64,000 nucleotides of DNA from Rickettsiales bacterium (GTDB lineage: Bacteria > Pseudomonadota > Alphaproteobacteria > Rickettsiales > JABCZZ01). The stretch lies in assembly GCA_035765535.1 (NCBI GenBank), contig DASTXE010000001.1:350322-414321 (forward strand). Direction: 5' to 3'. Both the position numbers and the translations under genes were made by a program. Positions 9,001 to 16,340 of the stretch are shown here, one piece after another; within the stretch, counting starts at the first letter, position 1; every line of letters begins with the position of its first letter. Below the pieces are notes generated by a model that saw only the letters and a program-made list of their open reading frames with translations, was not told where the DNA came from and made no database searches.

Positions 9001-10516
9001 GCATCATGACATTTATTCAATTGAAGACCTCGCGCAGCTGATTTTCGATCTTAAGCAGATCAATCCCGCTGCGACAGTTTCGGTCAAGCTGGTGGCGCAA
9101 TCCGGTATCGGCACGATTGCAAGTGGCGTGGCAAAAGCAATGGCGGACAAGATCGTTATCGCCGGTCATGTCGGCGGCACAGGCGCAAGCCCGCTTTCCA
9201 GCATCAAGCACGCAGGCATTCCATGGGAGATGGGGCTGGCAGAAGCCAATCAGGTGCTGACGCTCAATCGCTTGCGTCATCGCGTGAAGCTGCAGACGGA
9301 CGGTGGATTGAAAACAGGGCGTGACATTGTGGTTGCAGCCATGCTCGGCGCGGAGGAATACGCGCTCGGCACTGCGGCGCTGGTAGCGATGGGCTGCCTT
9401 ATGGTGCGCCAATGCCATAATAACACCTGTCCGGTCGGTATCACGACGCAGGACCCGGATTTGCGCAAGCGGTTTGAGGGCAAGGTGGAGCATGTTATCA
9501 ACTTGTTCAGCTTCGTAGCCGAAGAGATACGCGAAATTCTCGCAAAGTTAGGCTATACGACACTCGATGAGATCATCGGCCGCACCGATCTGCTCACACA
9601 GATTAATTATGGCAGCGAAGATCTGGTTGATCTGGATCTGAATCCACTGCTTTCGCTGGCCGATCCGGGCGTGCATGCGCGCCGTTTCTCGCTCTCGGGC
9701 CGTAACGAAGTGCCGGATACGCTTGACGCCCGTATTATTCAGGAAGCGCAGCAGGCGCTGCAAACGGGAGAGAAAATCCGCCTCCGCTATGACGTGCACA
9801 ATACCCAGCGTGCAATAGGAACGCGCCTTTCATCTATCATGCTGAAACGCTTTGCAGGGACGGAAGTGCCGCCTGATCAGGTAGTGCTGGATCTTCATGG
9901 CTCGGCAGGACAGTCGCTCGGAGCTTTCGCCGTGCAGGGCGTAAAAATATGCGTCATGGGTGATGCAAATGATTATGTCGGCAAAGGACTCTCTGGCGCC
10001 ACCATCAGCCTGAAACCTTCCGCCTCTTCTACGCTCTCAGCGCACGAGAATACGATTATCGGCAACACGGTGTTATACGGGGCAACATCAGGAAAGCTTT
10101 TTGCGGCAGGAGAGGCGGGCGAGCGCTTCGCTGTACGCAATTGCGGTGCAATGACTGTGGTGGAGGGCTGCGGTTCCAATGGCTGCGAATATATGACAGG
10201 CGGTATGGCCGTCATACTGGGGCAGGTGGGAGACAATTTCGCCGCCGGAATGACGGGCGGCATGGCATTTGTATATGATACAAATAATAATTTCGCAGCA
10301 AGGGTAAACCCTGAAACAGTCGTCTTCCAGCGCCTTGCTTCACCTTATTGGGAAGGAAAGCTGCGCACGCTGATAGAAGAACATGCAACGGAGACCGACT
10401 CTGCCTATGCAAAGGATATATTAAAACACTGGCACGCCAGCCTCGCGCGGTTCTGGCAGGTATGCCCCAAGGAGATGGTGGAACGTCTGGAACAGCCATT
10501 GCAGGCTGCTGCTTAG
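6011..10516 (+). CDS. gltB: Glutamate synthase large (alpha) subunit
   Basis: GltB makes two glutamates from glutamine and 2-oxoglutarate, taking electrons from the small subunit GltD. The 1501-residue protein has the full family layout. Cys31 in HDACGVGL is the glutaminase nucleophile exposed by propeptide removal. The central and FMN-binding synthase domains follow (GEGGEGAERYKPRANGD; GGTGASPLSSIKHAG). The 3Fe-4S cysteine cluster is GCLMVRQCHNNTCPVG near residues 1128-1142, and a GXGXG C-terminal domain closes the protein. Translation could start at 6011 or at the ATG at 6020, which sits at better spacing from GGAG. No gltD is in this window. Confidence 0.97.
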   Translation: MWPMWGTDWNERAEKLEAQGLYRADTEHDACGVGLIAAIDGKPRREVVEMGIRALKAVYHRGAVDADGKTGDGAGIHLQIPQLFFESYLARIGKKLLNDRFAVGMVFLPRKNMKAQEECRTIVESEVLRLGFSIYGWRQVPVNPTVIGDVAADSRPEIEQILIAGNERANEEEFERKLFLIRKRIENAVCAQAINDFYLCSLSGRSLIYKGLFKAEQLTEFYPDLLDVCFVSSYAIFHQRFSTNTAPAWHLAQPFRVLAHNGEINTLKGNMNFMKSHEMTMTCPEFAGMEKDLRPVIPANTSDTGALDAVMEMLVRAGRPLPLAKLILVPPAWLTASDMPQAHKDMFAYTACISEAWDGPAAIAATDGRWVIAGMDRNGLRPMRYSLTEDGLLVMGSESGMVPVDETKVQKRGRLGPGDIIGVDLKEGIFYTDGALKDMLAGVEPFAQWVKNITHFDELPPVETPDAALLRPEALLKAQIASGITSEDIELVLQPMAETGKEAIGSMGDDTPLAILSGKYRNLSHFFRQNFSQVTNPPIDSLRERRVMSLNTRFGNNGNFLAFDESHSRTLLLSSPVLLNAELEKLRQHFADKVITIDALFPVDGGEEALRKAIDNVIAQAESAIQSGRPYIVLTDKKRDEKHAGIPMILAAGALNTHLVRRKLRKSASIIVRTAECLDVHHFAVLIGVGATVVNPWLAEATIFDRHARGLLGKLSITDALNNFKEAAGNGILKIMSKMGISIVSSYRGGCNFEALGLSRALVSEYFLSLPSRISGIGLEGIQNRVLELHHKAYANGNVLPIGGFYRFRAREETHAWQAEAISLLQKACVTGDYSLYKQFSKIIADEPPIALRDLLGFSSDRKEIELAEVEPTAAIRKRFIAPAMSLGALSPEAHETLAVAMNRMGAASNSGEGGEGAERYKPRANGDNANSGIKQIASARFGVTAEYLNSASELQIKVAQGAKPGEGGQLPGFKVTAEIARLRHATPGVMLISPPPHHDIYSIEDLAQLIFDLKQINPAATVSVKLVAQSGIGTIASGVAKAMADKIVIAGHVGGTGASPLSSIKHAGIPWEMGLAEANQVLTLNRLRHRVKLQTDGGLKTGRDIVVAAMLGAEEYALGTAALVAMGCLMVRQCHNNTCPVGITTQDPDLRKRFEGKVEHVINLFSFVAEEIREILAKLGYTTLDEIIGRTDLLTQINYGSEDLVDLDLNPLLSLADPGVHARRFSLSGRNEVPDTLDARIIQEAQQALQTGEKIRLRYDVHNTQRAIGTRLSSIMLKRFAGTEVPPDQVVLDLHGSAGQSLGAFAVQGVKICVMGDANDYVGKGLSGATISLKPSASSTLSAHENTIIGNTVLYGATSGKLFAAGEAGERFAVRNCGAMTVVEGCGSNGCEYMTGGMAVILGQVGDNFAAGMTGGMAFVYDTNNNFAARVNPETVVFQRLASPYWEGKLRTLIEEHATETDSAYAKDILKHWHASLARFWQVCPKEMVERLEQPLQAAA

Positions 10517-10529
10517 AGAGAGGAACAGG

Positions 10530-10961
10530 GTGAGCGAAAAGAAAAATTACTGGCTATTTAAGTCCGAACCGTTCAAATGGTCTTGGGATATGCAGGTAAA
10601 AGCTGGTGCAAAGGGTACGTTCTGGGATGGCGTGCGCAATCATCTTGCGAAACAGCAGCTCATGGCAATGCGCAAAGGCGACCAGGGCTTTTTCTATCAC
10701 TCCAATGAGGGCAAGGAAATCGTAGGGATTGTTGAGGTAATCCGCGAGCATTATCCTGATCCTACGGCAGAACCGGGTGAGCCCTGGGTTGTGGTGGATA
10801 TCAAAGCCGTGAAGCCCGTTCCCAAACTGGTAACCCTCGCACAGATCAAGGCGGAGGAACGCCTTGCTAAAATGTCGCTCGTCACGTCCGCTCGCCTTTC
10901 CGTACAGCCCGTAACTGCCGAAGAATGGAAGCTTATCTGCAAAATGGGCGGAATAAAATAG
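10530..10961 (+). CDS. EVE-domain protein
   Basis: A 143-residue protein starting with GTG, 13 bases after gltB. It has the EVE-domain (PUA-like, THYN1 family) signature: YWLFKSEP at the N-terminus, FWDGVRNH, then KGDQGFFYHSNEGKEIVGI. EVE domains bind modified nucleotides in DNA or RNA; cellular roles in bacteria are mostly unknown. The close spacing suggests co-transcription with gltB, but no functional link is evident. Confidence 0.9.
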   Translation: MSEKKNYWLFKSEPFKWSWDMQVKAGAKGTFWDGVRNHLAKQQLMAMRKGDQGFFYHSNEGKEIVGIVEVIREHYPDPTAEPGEPWVVVDIKAVKPVPKLVTLAQIKAEERLAKMSLVTSARLSVQPVTAEEWKLICKMGGIK

Positions 10962-11045
10962 CCCTGCAGGCTAAGAAGTTAACAATAATTTAAGAAATGG
11001 AGGGTAATATTGTCAGCACATTTGTGCTGATGTAAGTGGCTACGT

Positions 11046-11924
11046 ATGGCTAAGAAAATAGAGGATATGAATGACCGCCAGTTGCGGGTGGAAATTCATC
11101 ATACGAATGATCCTGCGCGTATTGAGGCAGCAGAAAAGCGCCTGAAAGAAATCACGTCTGCAAAAAATCAGGGTACTCTGAAAGGGATTCTAAACACTGC
11201 TACTAAAAGGAAGGCGGAATTAAAAGCAGCGACGGATGCATCTTCTTCAGGCAGAGGAAATTCTGCGGGACGCGGAAAACCGTCCGGAGGTAATACTCCT
11301 TCTGGCAAGGACCGTTGGCCCGAAAGCAGATTGAGGAGAGCGATGCGGGATGAAGGAGATCCCGAAGCCTATGCGATTCTGAAAGGCCGTAACCGGGTTA
11401 ATGGTGCGGATCAAAGAAAATATGATGAGGCACGCAATAAAAACACGCGGGCGGCTAGTGATACGCCTAGAATTTCTCCATGGGAACGCAGGCGCCTTAA
11501 AAAAAACGCGGCGGCAGGAGACAAGCAGTCTTTCGAGAAATTACAGCAGGCGGGAGAACTAACATCTGACATAGAACAAAGATATAAAAATACGAGCGCG
11601 CGTTCTTCTGGAGGGTGGGTTGACAGGACTTCATCGTCCCGTCGTCCACAGGGGAGTCAGGAAGAGCGCTGGATTGCAGAAATGCAGCGGAATGTTACTG
11701 ATCCCGACCAGCGAAAATTTGCCGAAGAAAGAGCGCGAGTAACTTTTGAAGATCTCCGAAAGTCAGGGTACAGCGATGAAGTAATTGGGGAGGTGCTTGA
11801 CCAATACAAAGGAAAGTTTGACTTAAGCCGCGAGCGGCAGGCAGGAAGGCAGCTCAGAGCAAAATTAGAGGAAGAAGAGCGCAGAAGGCGAAATGAAGAA
11901 GGCGACCAGAGGAGAGGGCGGTAG
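11046..11924 (+). CDS. Basic, disordered protein of unknown function
   Basis: This 292-residue product is not recognised. It is very rich in Arg, Lys, Glu, Ser and Gly and has no predicted membrane segment or signal peptide. An Arg/Gly/Ser-rich middle (SSSGRGNSAGRGKPSGG) is followed by short helical stretches and a charged tail (LEEEERRRRNEEGDQRRGR). Two segments resemble each other loosely: DPEAYAILKGRNRV and DPDQRKFAEERARV. An RNA- or DNA-binding protein is possible. So is a substrate of the nearby type IV system, because several T4SS effectors end in basic or charged tails; this is speculative. The start at 11046 is not supported by a strong ribosome site. Confidence 0.6.
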   Translation: MAKKIEDMNDRQLRVEIHHTNDPARIEAAEKRLKEITSAKNQGTLKGILNTATKRKAELKAATDASSSGRGNSAGRGKPSGGNTPSGKDRWPESRLRRAMRDEGDPEAYAILKGRNRVNGADQRKYDEARNKNTRAASDTPRISPWERRRLKKNAAAGDKQSFEKLQQAGELTSDIEQRYKNTSARSSGGWVDRTSSSRRPQGSQEERWIAEMQRNVTDPDQRKFAEERARVTFEDLRKSGYSDEVIGEVLDQYKGKFDLSRERQAGRQLRAKLEEEERRRRNEEGDQRRGR

Positions 11925-12015
11925 GTAATCTCTGGGTATCGCAAAGCGCATCAGTGCGGCATGCTTTGAGAGCCCGCAGGAAAGGAAGCTTCCAGATGGT
12001 AGTAGATCTGCTGTT

Positions 12016-13608
12016 TTATCCCGCCCGGCGCAGCAGCAGATAACCGTCCCCAGCCCCGGAAAGGCTGACGTTATTAATGTTCTGGACAATCTCTGCCAGC
12101 CGCTCGAAACAGACTGGTTTTACAAGATAGCCGTCTGCCCCCAGTTCTTCAGCCCGTCTGCGATCCTCGTCATAGGTGGAACCCGTGCACATGATAACGG
12201 GGATATGCTTCAGGTCACCACTGGAGCGTATATATTCCAGCACCTCAAACCCATCTATACCCGGCATATTGATATCGAGCAGTACCAGATCCACGCTGCG
12301 TCCTTCCATCACTTCCCGGCGTAGGGTTGAGAGCGCCTCCTGACCGTCATTGGCCACAAGCATCTTGCATTGCATGCGCGCATTATCCATGAGGATGATC
12401 TTGGTCAACTCGATGTCGGATTTGCGGTCGTCCACAAGCAGGATAGTTGCCAGTTTCTCGATATCGACTGCTTCCAGCTCTTCTGCACGGCTCGGAATGG
12501 CGACAGCCTGCATCTGAACGGCATCGGGCTGAGCTTTGGGTAAAGTGAACATAAAGCTTGTGCCGCCTTCTTCATTAGGCTCACACCAGATGGTGCCGCC
12601 ATGCAGTTCGACAATTTTTTTGCAGATGGCAAGCCCAAGCCCCGCTCCCTGTTCTTTAACATCCGAAAGCCGTTTGAAAGGCATAAAAACCTTGGCATAA
12701 TATTGCGGATCAATGCCCGGGCCGTCATCGCTGACGCTGAAGAGCCAGTGACCGTCATGTTCACCGGCACCGATACGGATATGCACATTCGGGCCGCCAT
12801 GGCGAATGGCGTTGCTGAGCAGGTTCTGCCATACCTGAAGTATCTGGATTCTGTTGGCATAGGCGTAGGGCAGGGTTCCTACCGTAATCTCTGCGCCGTA
12901 TTCGCTGATGAGGTGGTTGAGATTCTCTTTTGTATCTTTCAGCACCCGGATCATATCCAGTGTTTCCATCTGCACCTGTTCCTCCGCATCCAGCTGCGTA
13001 TAGAGAAACACGGTATCGATCAGCATGGTCATGCGGCTGGTGGCATCCTGGATAAAGCGGAAATATTTCTGCATTTTATCGGGTGAATTCCAGTTCTCCA
13101 GAATCATAGCGGTAAAGGATTGTATCGTGCGCATTGGCTCTTTAAGGTCATGCGCCAGGGCGCGGGTAAATATTTCCAGTGAATTACGCTGATCATCGAT
13201 ACGTTTCTGCATCTCGCCATGTTCGACAGCCATCGGAATAATGCGCTGCATTGTATCGGCTGCGATGGTGGATTTCGTGATATAATCCTGCGCGCCTTCC
13301 TTCATAGCCTCTACGGCAACGCCTTCATTGCCATGGCCGGTGAGGATGATAACAGGAATATGGGCATTGCGTGCCCGGATACGCTTAAGCACTTCAACGC
13401 CATTCCTGCCGGGCAGCGAATAATCCAGTAATACGCAGTCGGGCTGGTAAGTCTCAATGGCTTCTAATCCGGAATCACCGCTGCCAGCTTCAAGCACGGT
13501 TACATTGTCGCCAAACGCATGGCGAAGCTCTCTCTGGCACAGAATACGATCGTCGATATTGTCATCAATCACTAAAACGCAAAGTTTCTGATTCATCAGG
13601 TCATTCAT
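12016..13608 (-). CDS. Hybrid sensor kinase: receiver - histidine kinase - receiver
   Basis: A 530-residue cytoplasmic signalling protein with three modules. A receiver domain at about residues 8-128 has phospho-acceptor Asp62 in LLDYSLPG. A HisKA helix carries His153 in ALAHDLKEP and is followed by HATPase_c (N-box NLLSNAIRHGG, DDGPGID, GAGLGLAICKKI). A second receiver occupies the last 140 residues, with Asp in LLDINMPG. There is no membrane segment, so the input probably comes by phosphotransfer. It is the last gene of a three-gene operon; its ATG overlaps the preceding response regulator stop (ATGA). The kinase core resembles phytochrome-type kinases. Confidence 0.92.
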   Translation of the reverse strand: MNDLMNQKLCVLVIDDNIDDRILCQRELRHAFGDNVTVLEAGSGDSGLEAIETYQPDCVLLDYSLPGRNGVEVLKRIRARNAHIPVIILTGHGNEGVAVEAMKEGAQDYITKSTIAADTMQRIIPMAVEHGEMQKRIDDQRNSLEIFTRALAHDLKEPMRTIQSFTAMILENWNSPDKMQKYFRFIQDATSRMTMLIDTVFLYTQLDAEEQVQMETLDMIRVLKDTKENLNHLISEYGAEITVGTLPYAYANRIQILQVWQNLLSNAIRHGGPNVHIRIGAGEHDGHWLFSVSDDGPGIDPQYYAKVFMPFKRLSDVKEQGAGLGLAICKKIVELHGGTIWCEPNEEGGTSFMFTLPKAQPDAVQMQAVAIPSRAEELEAVDIEKLATILLVDDRKSDIELTKIILMDNARMQCKMLVANDGQEALSTLRREVMEGRSVDLVLLDINMPGIDGFEVLEYIRSSGDLKHIPVIMCTGSTYDEDRRRAEELGADGYLVKPVCFERLAEIVQNINNVSLSGAGDGYLLLRRAG

Positions 13609-14081
13609 GAGGATTCTCCGGGCAATAACGCTATTTCAAACCAATATTCCTTAATGCGGGTAACGGCATCGATCAAACCGTCGAAATTAACAGGTTTCTG
13701 AATATAAGTGCTGGCGCCAAGCGTGTAGCATTGTTCCACATCTTTAGCATCTGCCGAGGTTGTGAGCACAATGACCGGGATTTTTTTCAGCCATTCATCC
13801 TGTTTGATGAGGTGGAGCACTTTTCTACCGTCGATACCCGGCATGTTCAAATCCAGCAGCACCAGTCCCGGACCGGGGTTAACGCCTTTGATACCGTTAT
13901 TGAGATAATATTCGCTTTTCTGCAGGTAAGTCATGGCGTCTTTTCCGCTTTTGCACCATTGCACGGGGTTCTTCATATGCGCTGCTTTAAAACTGCGCAT
14001 GGTAGCTTCATAATCGTCTTCGCTATCTTCAACCAGCAGGATGGTGGCATTCTTGGCATTTTTCGCCTGTCCCATTGTCAT
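13605..14081 (-). CDS. Single-domain response regulator (Rcp1-like)
   Basis: A 158-residue protein made of one receiver domain with no output domain. The acidic pocket is LLVEDSEDD, the phospho-acceptor is Asp77 in LLDLNMPG, and the switch residues are Thr in VLTTS and Lys in IQKPV. The long insertion before the acceptor Asp is typical of Rcp1-type regulators that serve phytochrome and related kinases. It is coupled by ATGA overlaps to the genes on both sides, so it probably relays phosphate between the ETR1-like kinase and the hybrid kinase. Confidence 0.93.
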   Translation of the reverse strand: MTMGQAKNAKNATILLVEDSEDDYEATMRSFKAAHMKNPVQWCKSGKDAMTYLQKSEYYLNNGIKGVNPGPGLVLLDLNMPGIDGRKVLHLIKQDEWLKKIPVIVLTTSADAKDVEQCYTLGASTYIQKPVNFDGLIDAVTRIKEYWFEIALLPGESS

Positions 14082-15634
14082 TCCCTTTGTGTAATAGTGA
14101 AATAAAATACGCTGCCCTGGCCGGGGATGGATTCCAGCCAGATTCTGCCGCCGTGACGTTCCACAATCTTGCGCACGAAGGTCAGGCCCACACCGGTGCC
14201 TTTCTTATTGTCATCTTCCTCATTCAGGCGCTTGAACATGCCGAATACATCTTCATGAAATTCCGGGTCAATGCCGATACCGTTATCCCGCACATAGAAC
14301 ACGTCCTGCTCGGGGCCTTTAGCGGTATCCACGCGATCCAGAAAGCCTATTTCGATGATCTTCGTTTCCTTGTCATTATATTTAATGGCATTGGCAATCA
14401 GGTTACGAAAAAGCTCGGTAATACGCAGGGTATCGCACACAATGGTTGGCAGGGGCTTGGGAACGACAAGCTTAAGATGATGCTGCATCTCCGTATCCAG
14501 CATGCTTTCAATGTCTTTGATCACGAGATTCAGATCCGTAGCCTTCACAGCCAGTTCCTGACGGCCGAGGCGTGAGAAGTAAAGCAGGTCATTCACCAGG
14601 CGTTCCATACGCTTACTGAGATATTCAAGACGCTGCAGGCGTCTGGCACCTTCCGCATCCAGTTTATTGTGGTAGTCCTGCTGCAGAAAACGCGCGTTAT
14701 TATAAAGACCGCGCAGGGGTTCCTTCAAATCATGTGAGGCAATATAAGCGAATTCATCCAACTCTTTATTGCTGCGCTCCAATTGGCCCATATATTTTAA
14801 AAGACGGGCCTCGGTTGCCCTCCGTTCGGTAATATCGCGTATGATCCCTGAAAAATGCTGCTTTCCTTCCAGCATATAAACGCTGGCCGAAAGGTCGATC
14901 GGGAAAATCGAGCCATCCTTGCGCTTTGCCTTAACCTCACGACCGGTTCCAGGGATATTAGCCTCTTTTGTATCGAGATAGTGTTTTAAATAATTATCAT
15001 GTTCATTGTGATAAGGTTCCGGCATCAGGATATTCAGGTTCTGACCTATGACCTCTTCTGCGCGGTACCCGAAAATCTTTTCGCATGCCTTGTTGAAACT
15101 CTCGATCTGTCCCGTCTCGTCGGTCGTAATAATACCGTCATTGACGTTATCTACTACTGCTCTCAAGCGGGATTCACCGCTTTCCCTGGACCGTTTATAG
15201 AGAACCTCCAGTTCCCTGTTCGCATTATGAAGCTGTGCATTGACATGTTCAAGCTGGGCAGTGCTGGGTAATTGCAGGGCTTTGGGCATCAGGGAACTCA
15301 TGATAAAAAGAGTCGAAATCGAAGCGGCTGCCGTCATTGCCTTAATTACGCCCTCCACTGCGTAATCCGGGTGCCATATGACCCATATACTCATGATATG
15401 TGTAGTACCGCATAAAAGAATGAAGGCACCGAATAACAGGAAGACGGCCTGAAAAGGAACGTCTTGTCGCTTTCGTACAAAATAGATGAGCCAGAATGGA
15501 ATGGCATAATAAGCGAAGGCGATCCCGGCATCGGAAAAAATATGCAGCCATAAAATACTTGGCTGCCATAGAAAACAATGCCCATGGGGCAGAAAATCAC
15601 TGGAGCGAAAGAAATCGGCAATCGCCTGAATCAT
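14078..15634 (-). CDS. Histidine kinase with ETR1-type (ethylene/copper-binding) membrane domain
   Basis: A 518-residue sensor kinase. Residues 30-115 form three membrane helices that align without gaps to the ethylene-binding domain of plant ETR1, at a constant offset of 10. Asp35, Tyr42, Pro46, Ile72, Cys75 and His79 match ETR1 Asp25, Tyr32, Pro36, Ile62, Cys65 and His69; the Cys/His pair binds Cu(I) in ETR1. A PAS domain follows (155-275), then HisKA with His301 (ASHDLKEPL) and HATPase_c (NLIANAIKYND, DNGIGID, GTGVGLTFV). The ATG at 15634 was chosen over an upstream in-frame TTG at 15676 that lacks a ribosome site; the ATG's own site is weak. Ethylene sensing is inferred; copper or redox sensing is also possible. 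Confidence 0.9.
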   Translation of the reverse strand: MIQAIADFFRSSDFLPHGHCFLWQPSILWLHIFSDAGIAFAYYAIPFWLIYFVRKRQDVPFQAVFLLFGAFILLCGTTHIMSIWVIWHPDYAVEGVIKAMTAAASISTLFIMSSLMPKALQLPSTAQLEHVNAQLHNANRELEVLYKRSRESGESRLRAVVDNVNDGIITTDETGQIESFNKACEKIFGYRAEEVIGQNLNILMPEPYHNEHDNYLKHYLDTKEANIPGTGREVKAKRKDGSIFPIDLSASVYMLEGKQHFSGIIRDITERRATEARLLKYMGQLERSNKELDEFAYIASHDLKEPLRGLYNNARFLQQDYHNKLDAEGARRLQRLEYLSKRMERLVNDLLYFSRLGRQELAVKATDLNLVIKDIESMLDTEMQHHLKLVVPKPLPTIVCDTLRITELFRNLIANAIKYNDKETKIIEIGFLDRVDTAKGPEQDVFYVRDNGIGIDPEFHEDVFGMFKRLNEEDDNKKGTGVGLTFVRKIVERHGGRIWLESIPGQGSVFYFTITQRE

Positions 15635-16037
15635 GCAGACATCCGTTTTGATTGTGCGGTGGAGATTTTTACACAATTTATGATTGGACTACAATATGTA
15701 AATACGACTGGTCAGTATGAATATACGCCGCTTTTTCCGAATATGTTACATATTTATCAATATGTTCCATATTGAGAACGATATAAAAAATACGAGTGCG
15801 CGCTAAACCCTGGCGTGTTTTTAATCTAAAATTAACCCCATCGTGATAATTATGGCACAAGTCTTTGACTGTCCGTGCGGAGTTATTTTTTTATATTGTG
15901 ATTTTTACCGGATACTGTCAAAAAAATGAAACAAAGTTGTGATATAGTTCTAGGTGCTAAGAAGCTGGTCGTTAAAGAATTTTATGAAGTCAGTGCGATC
16001 AGCGCAACAAACCGGAATTATATCAGGGAGATAACGT
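15635..16037. other. AT-rich divergent intergenic region upstream of the T4SS genes
   Basis: About 400 bases separate the ETR1-like kinase operon (minus) from virB3 (plus). The region is clearly AT-rich compared with its flanks and must hold promoters for both directions. A TTGACT hexamer lies near 15874, but no -10 element sits at good spacing, so no promoter is assigned. virB3 has a clear GGGAG ribosome site 7 bases before its ATG. No convincing RNA structure or gene was seen. Confidence 0.5.
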
Positions 16038-16340
16038 ATGTCTGAGTCAGGACGTCTACAAGCGGATCCGCTTTTTCAGGGGTTGGCGCGCCCGCCGATG
16101 GTAATGGGTGTAAGCTATATGTTTTTCGTGCTTAATGCTCTGACTTGTCTGATCGCATTCATCAATACGTCCAATTTTATCGTGTTGTTCTTTGTAGCGC
16201 CATCTGTCCATGCTGTGGGATATCTGCTATGTCTCAAGGAACCGCTGGCGATTGAATTGATCATTCTGCGTTGCAGTAAGGGAACGAGATGTCAGAACCG
16301 CCCGTTCCACGGTTATACTAACTCATATGATGTGTTTTAA
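16038..16340 (+). CDS. virB3: Type IV secretion protein VirB3
   Basis: A 100-residue inner-membrane protein with the VirB3 signature: a short N-terminus (LQADPLFQGLARPPM), two hydrophobic segments (about 22-42 and 45-63), and a conserved cysteine-containing tail. VirB3 sits with VirB4 at the inner-membrane base of type IV secretion systems. It ends exactly one base before virB4 and begins the T4SS block. An upstream GGGAG sits at good spacing. Confidence 0.93.
   Translation: MSESGRLQADPLFQGLARPPMVMGVSYMFFVLNALTCLIAFINTSNFIVLFFVAPSVHAVGYLLCLKEPLAIELIILRCSKGTRCQNRPFHGYTNSYDVF

Noticed and set aside
15926..16045. 39-codon frame overlapping the virB3 start as a possible leader peptide
   Set aside because: No ribosome site and no unusual codon run; the overlap with virB3 may be chance.
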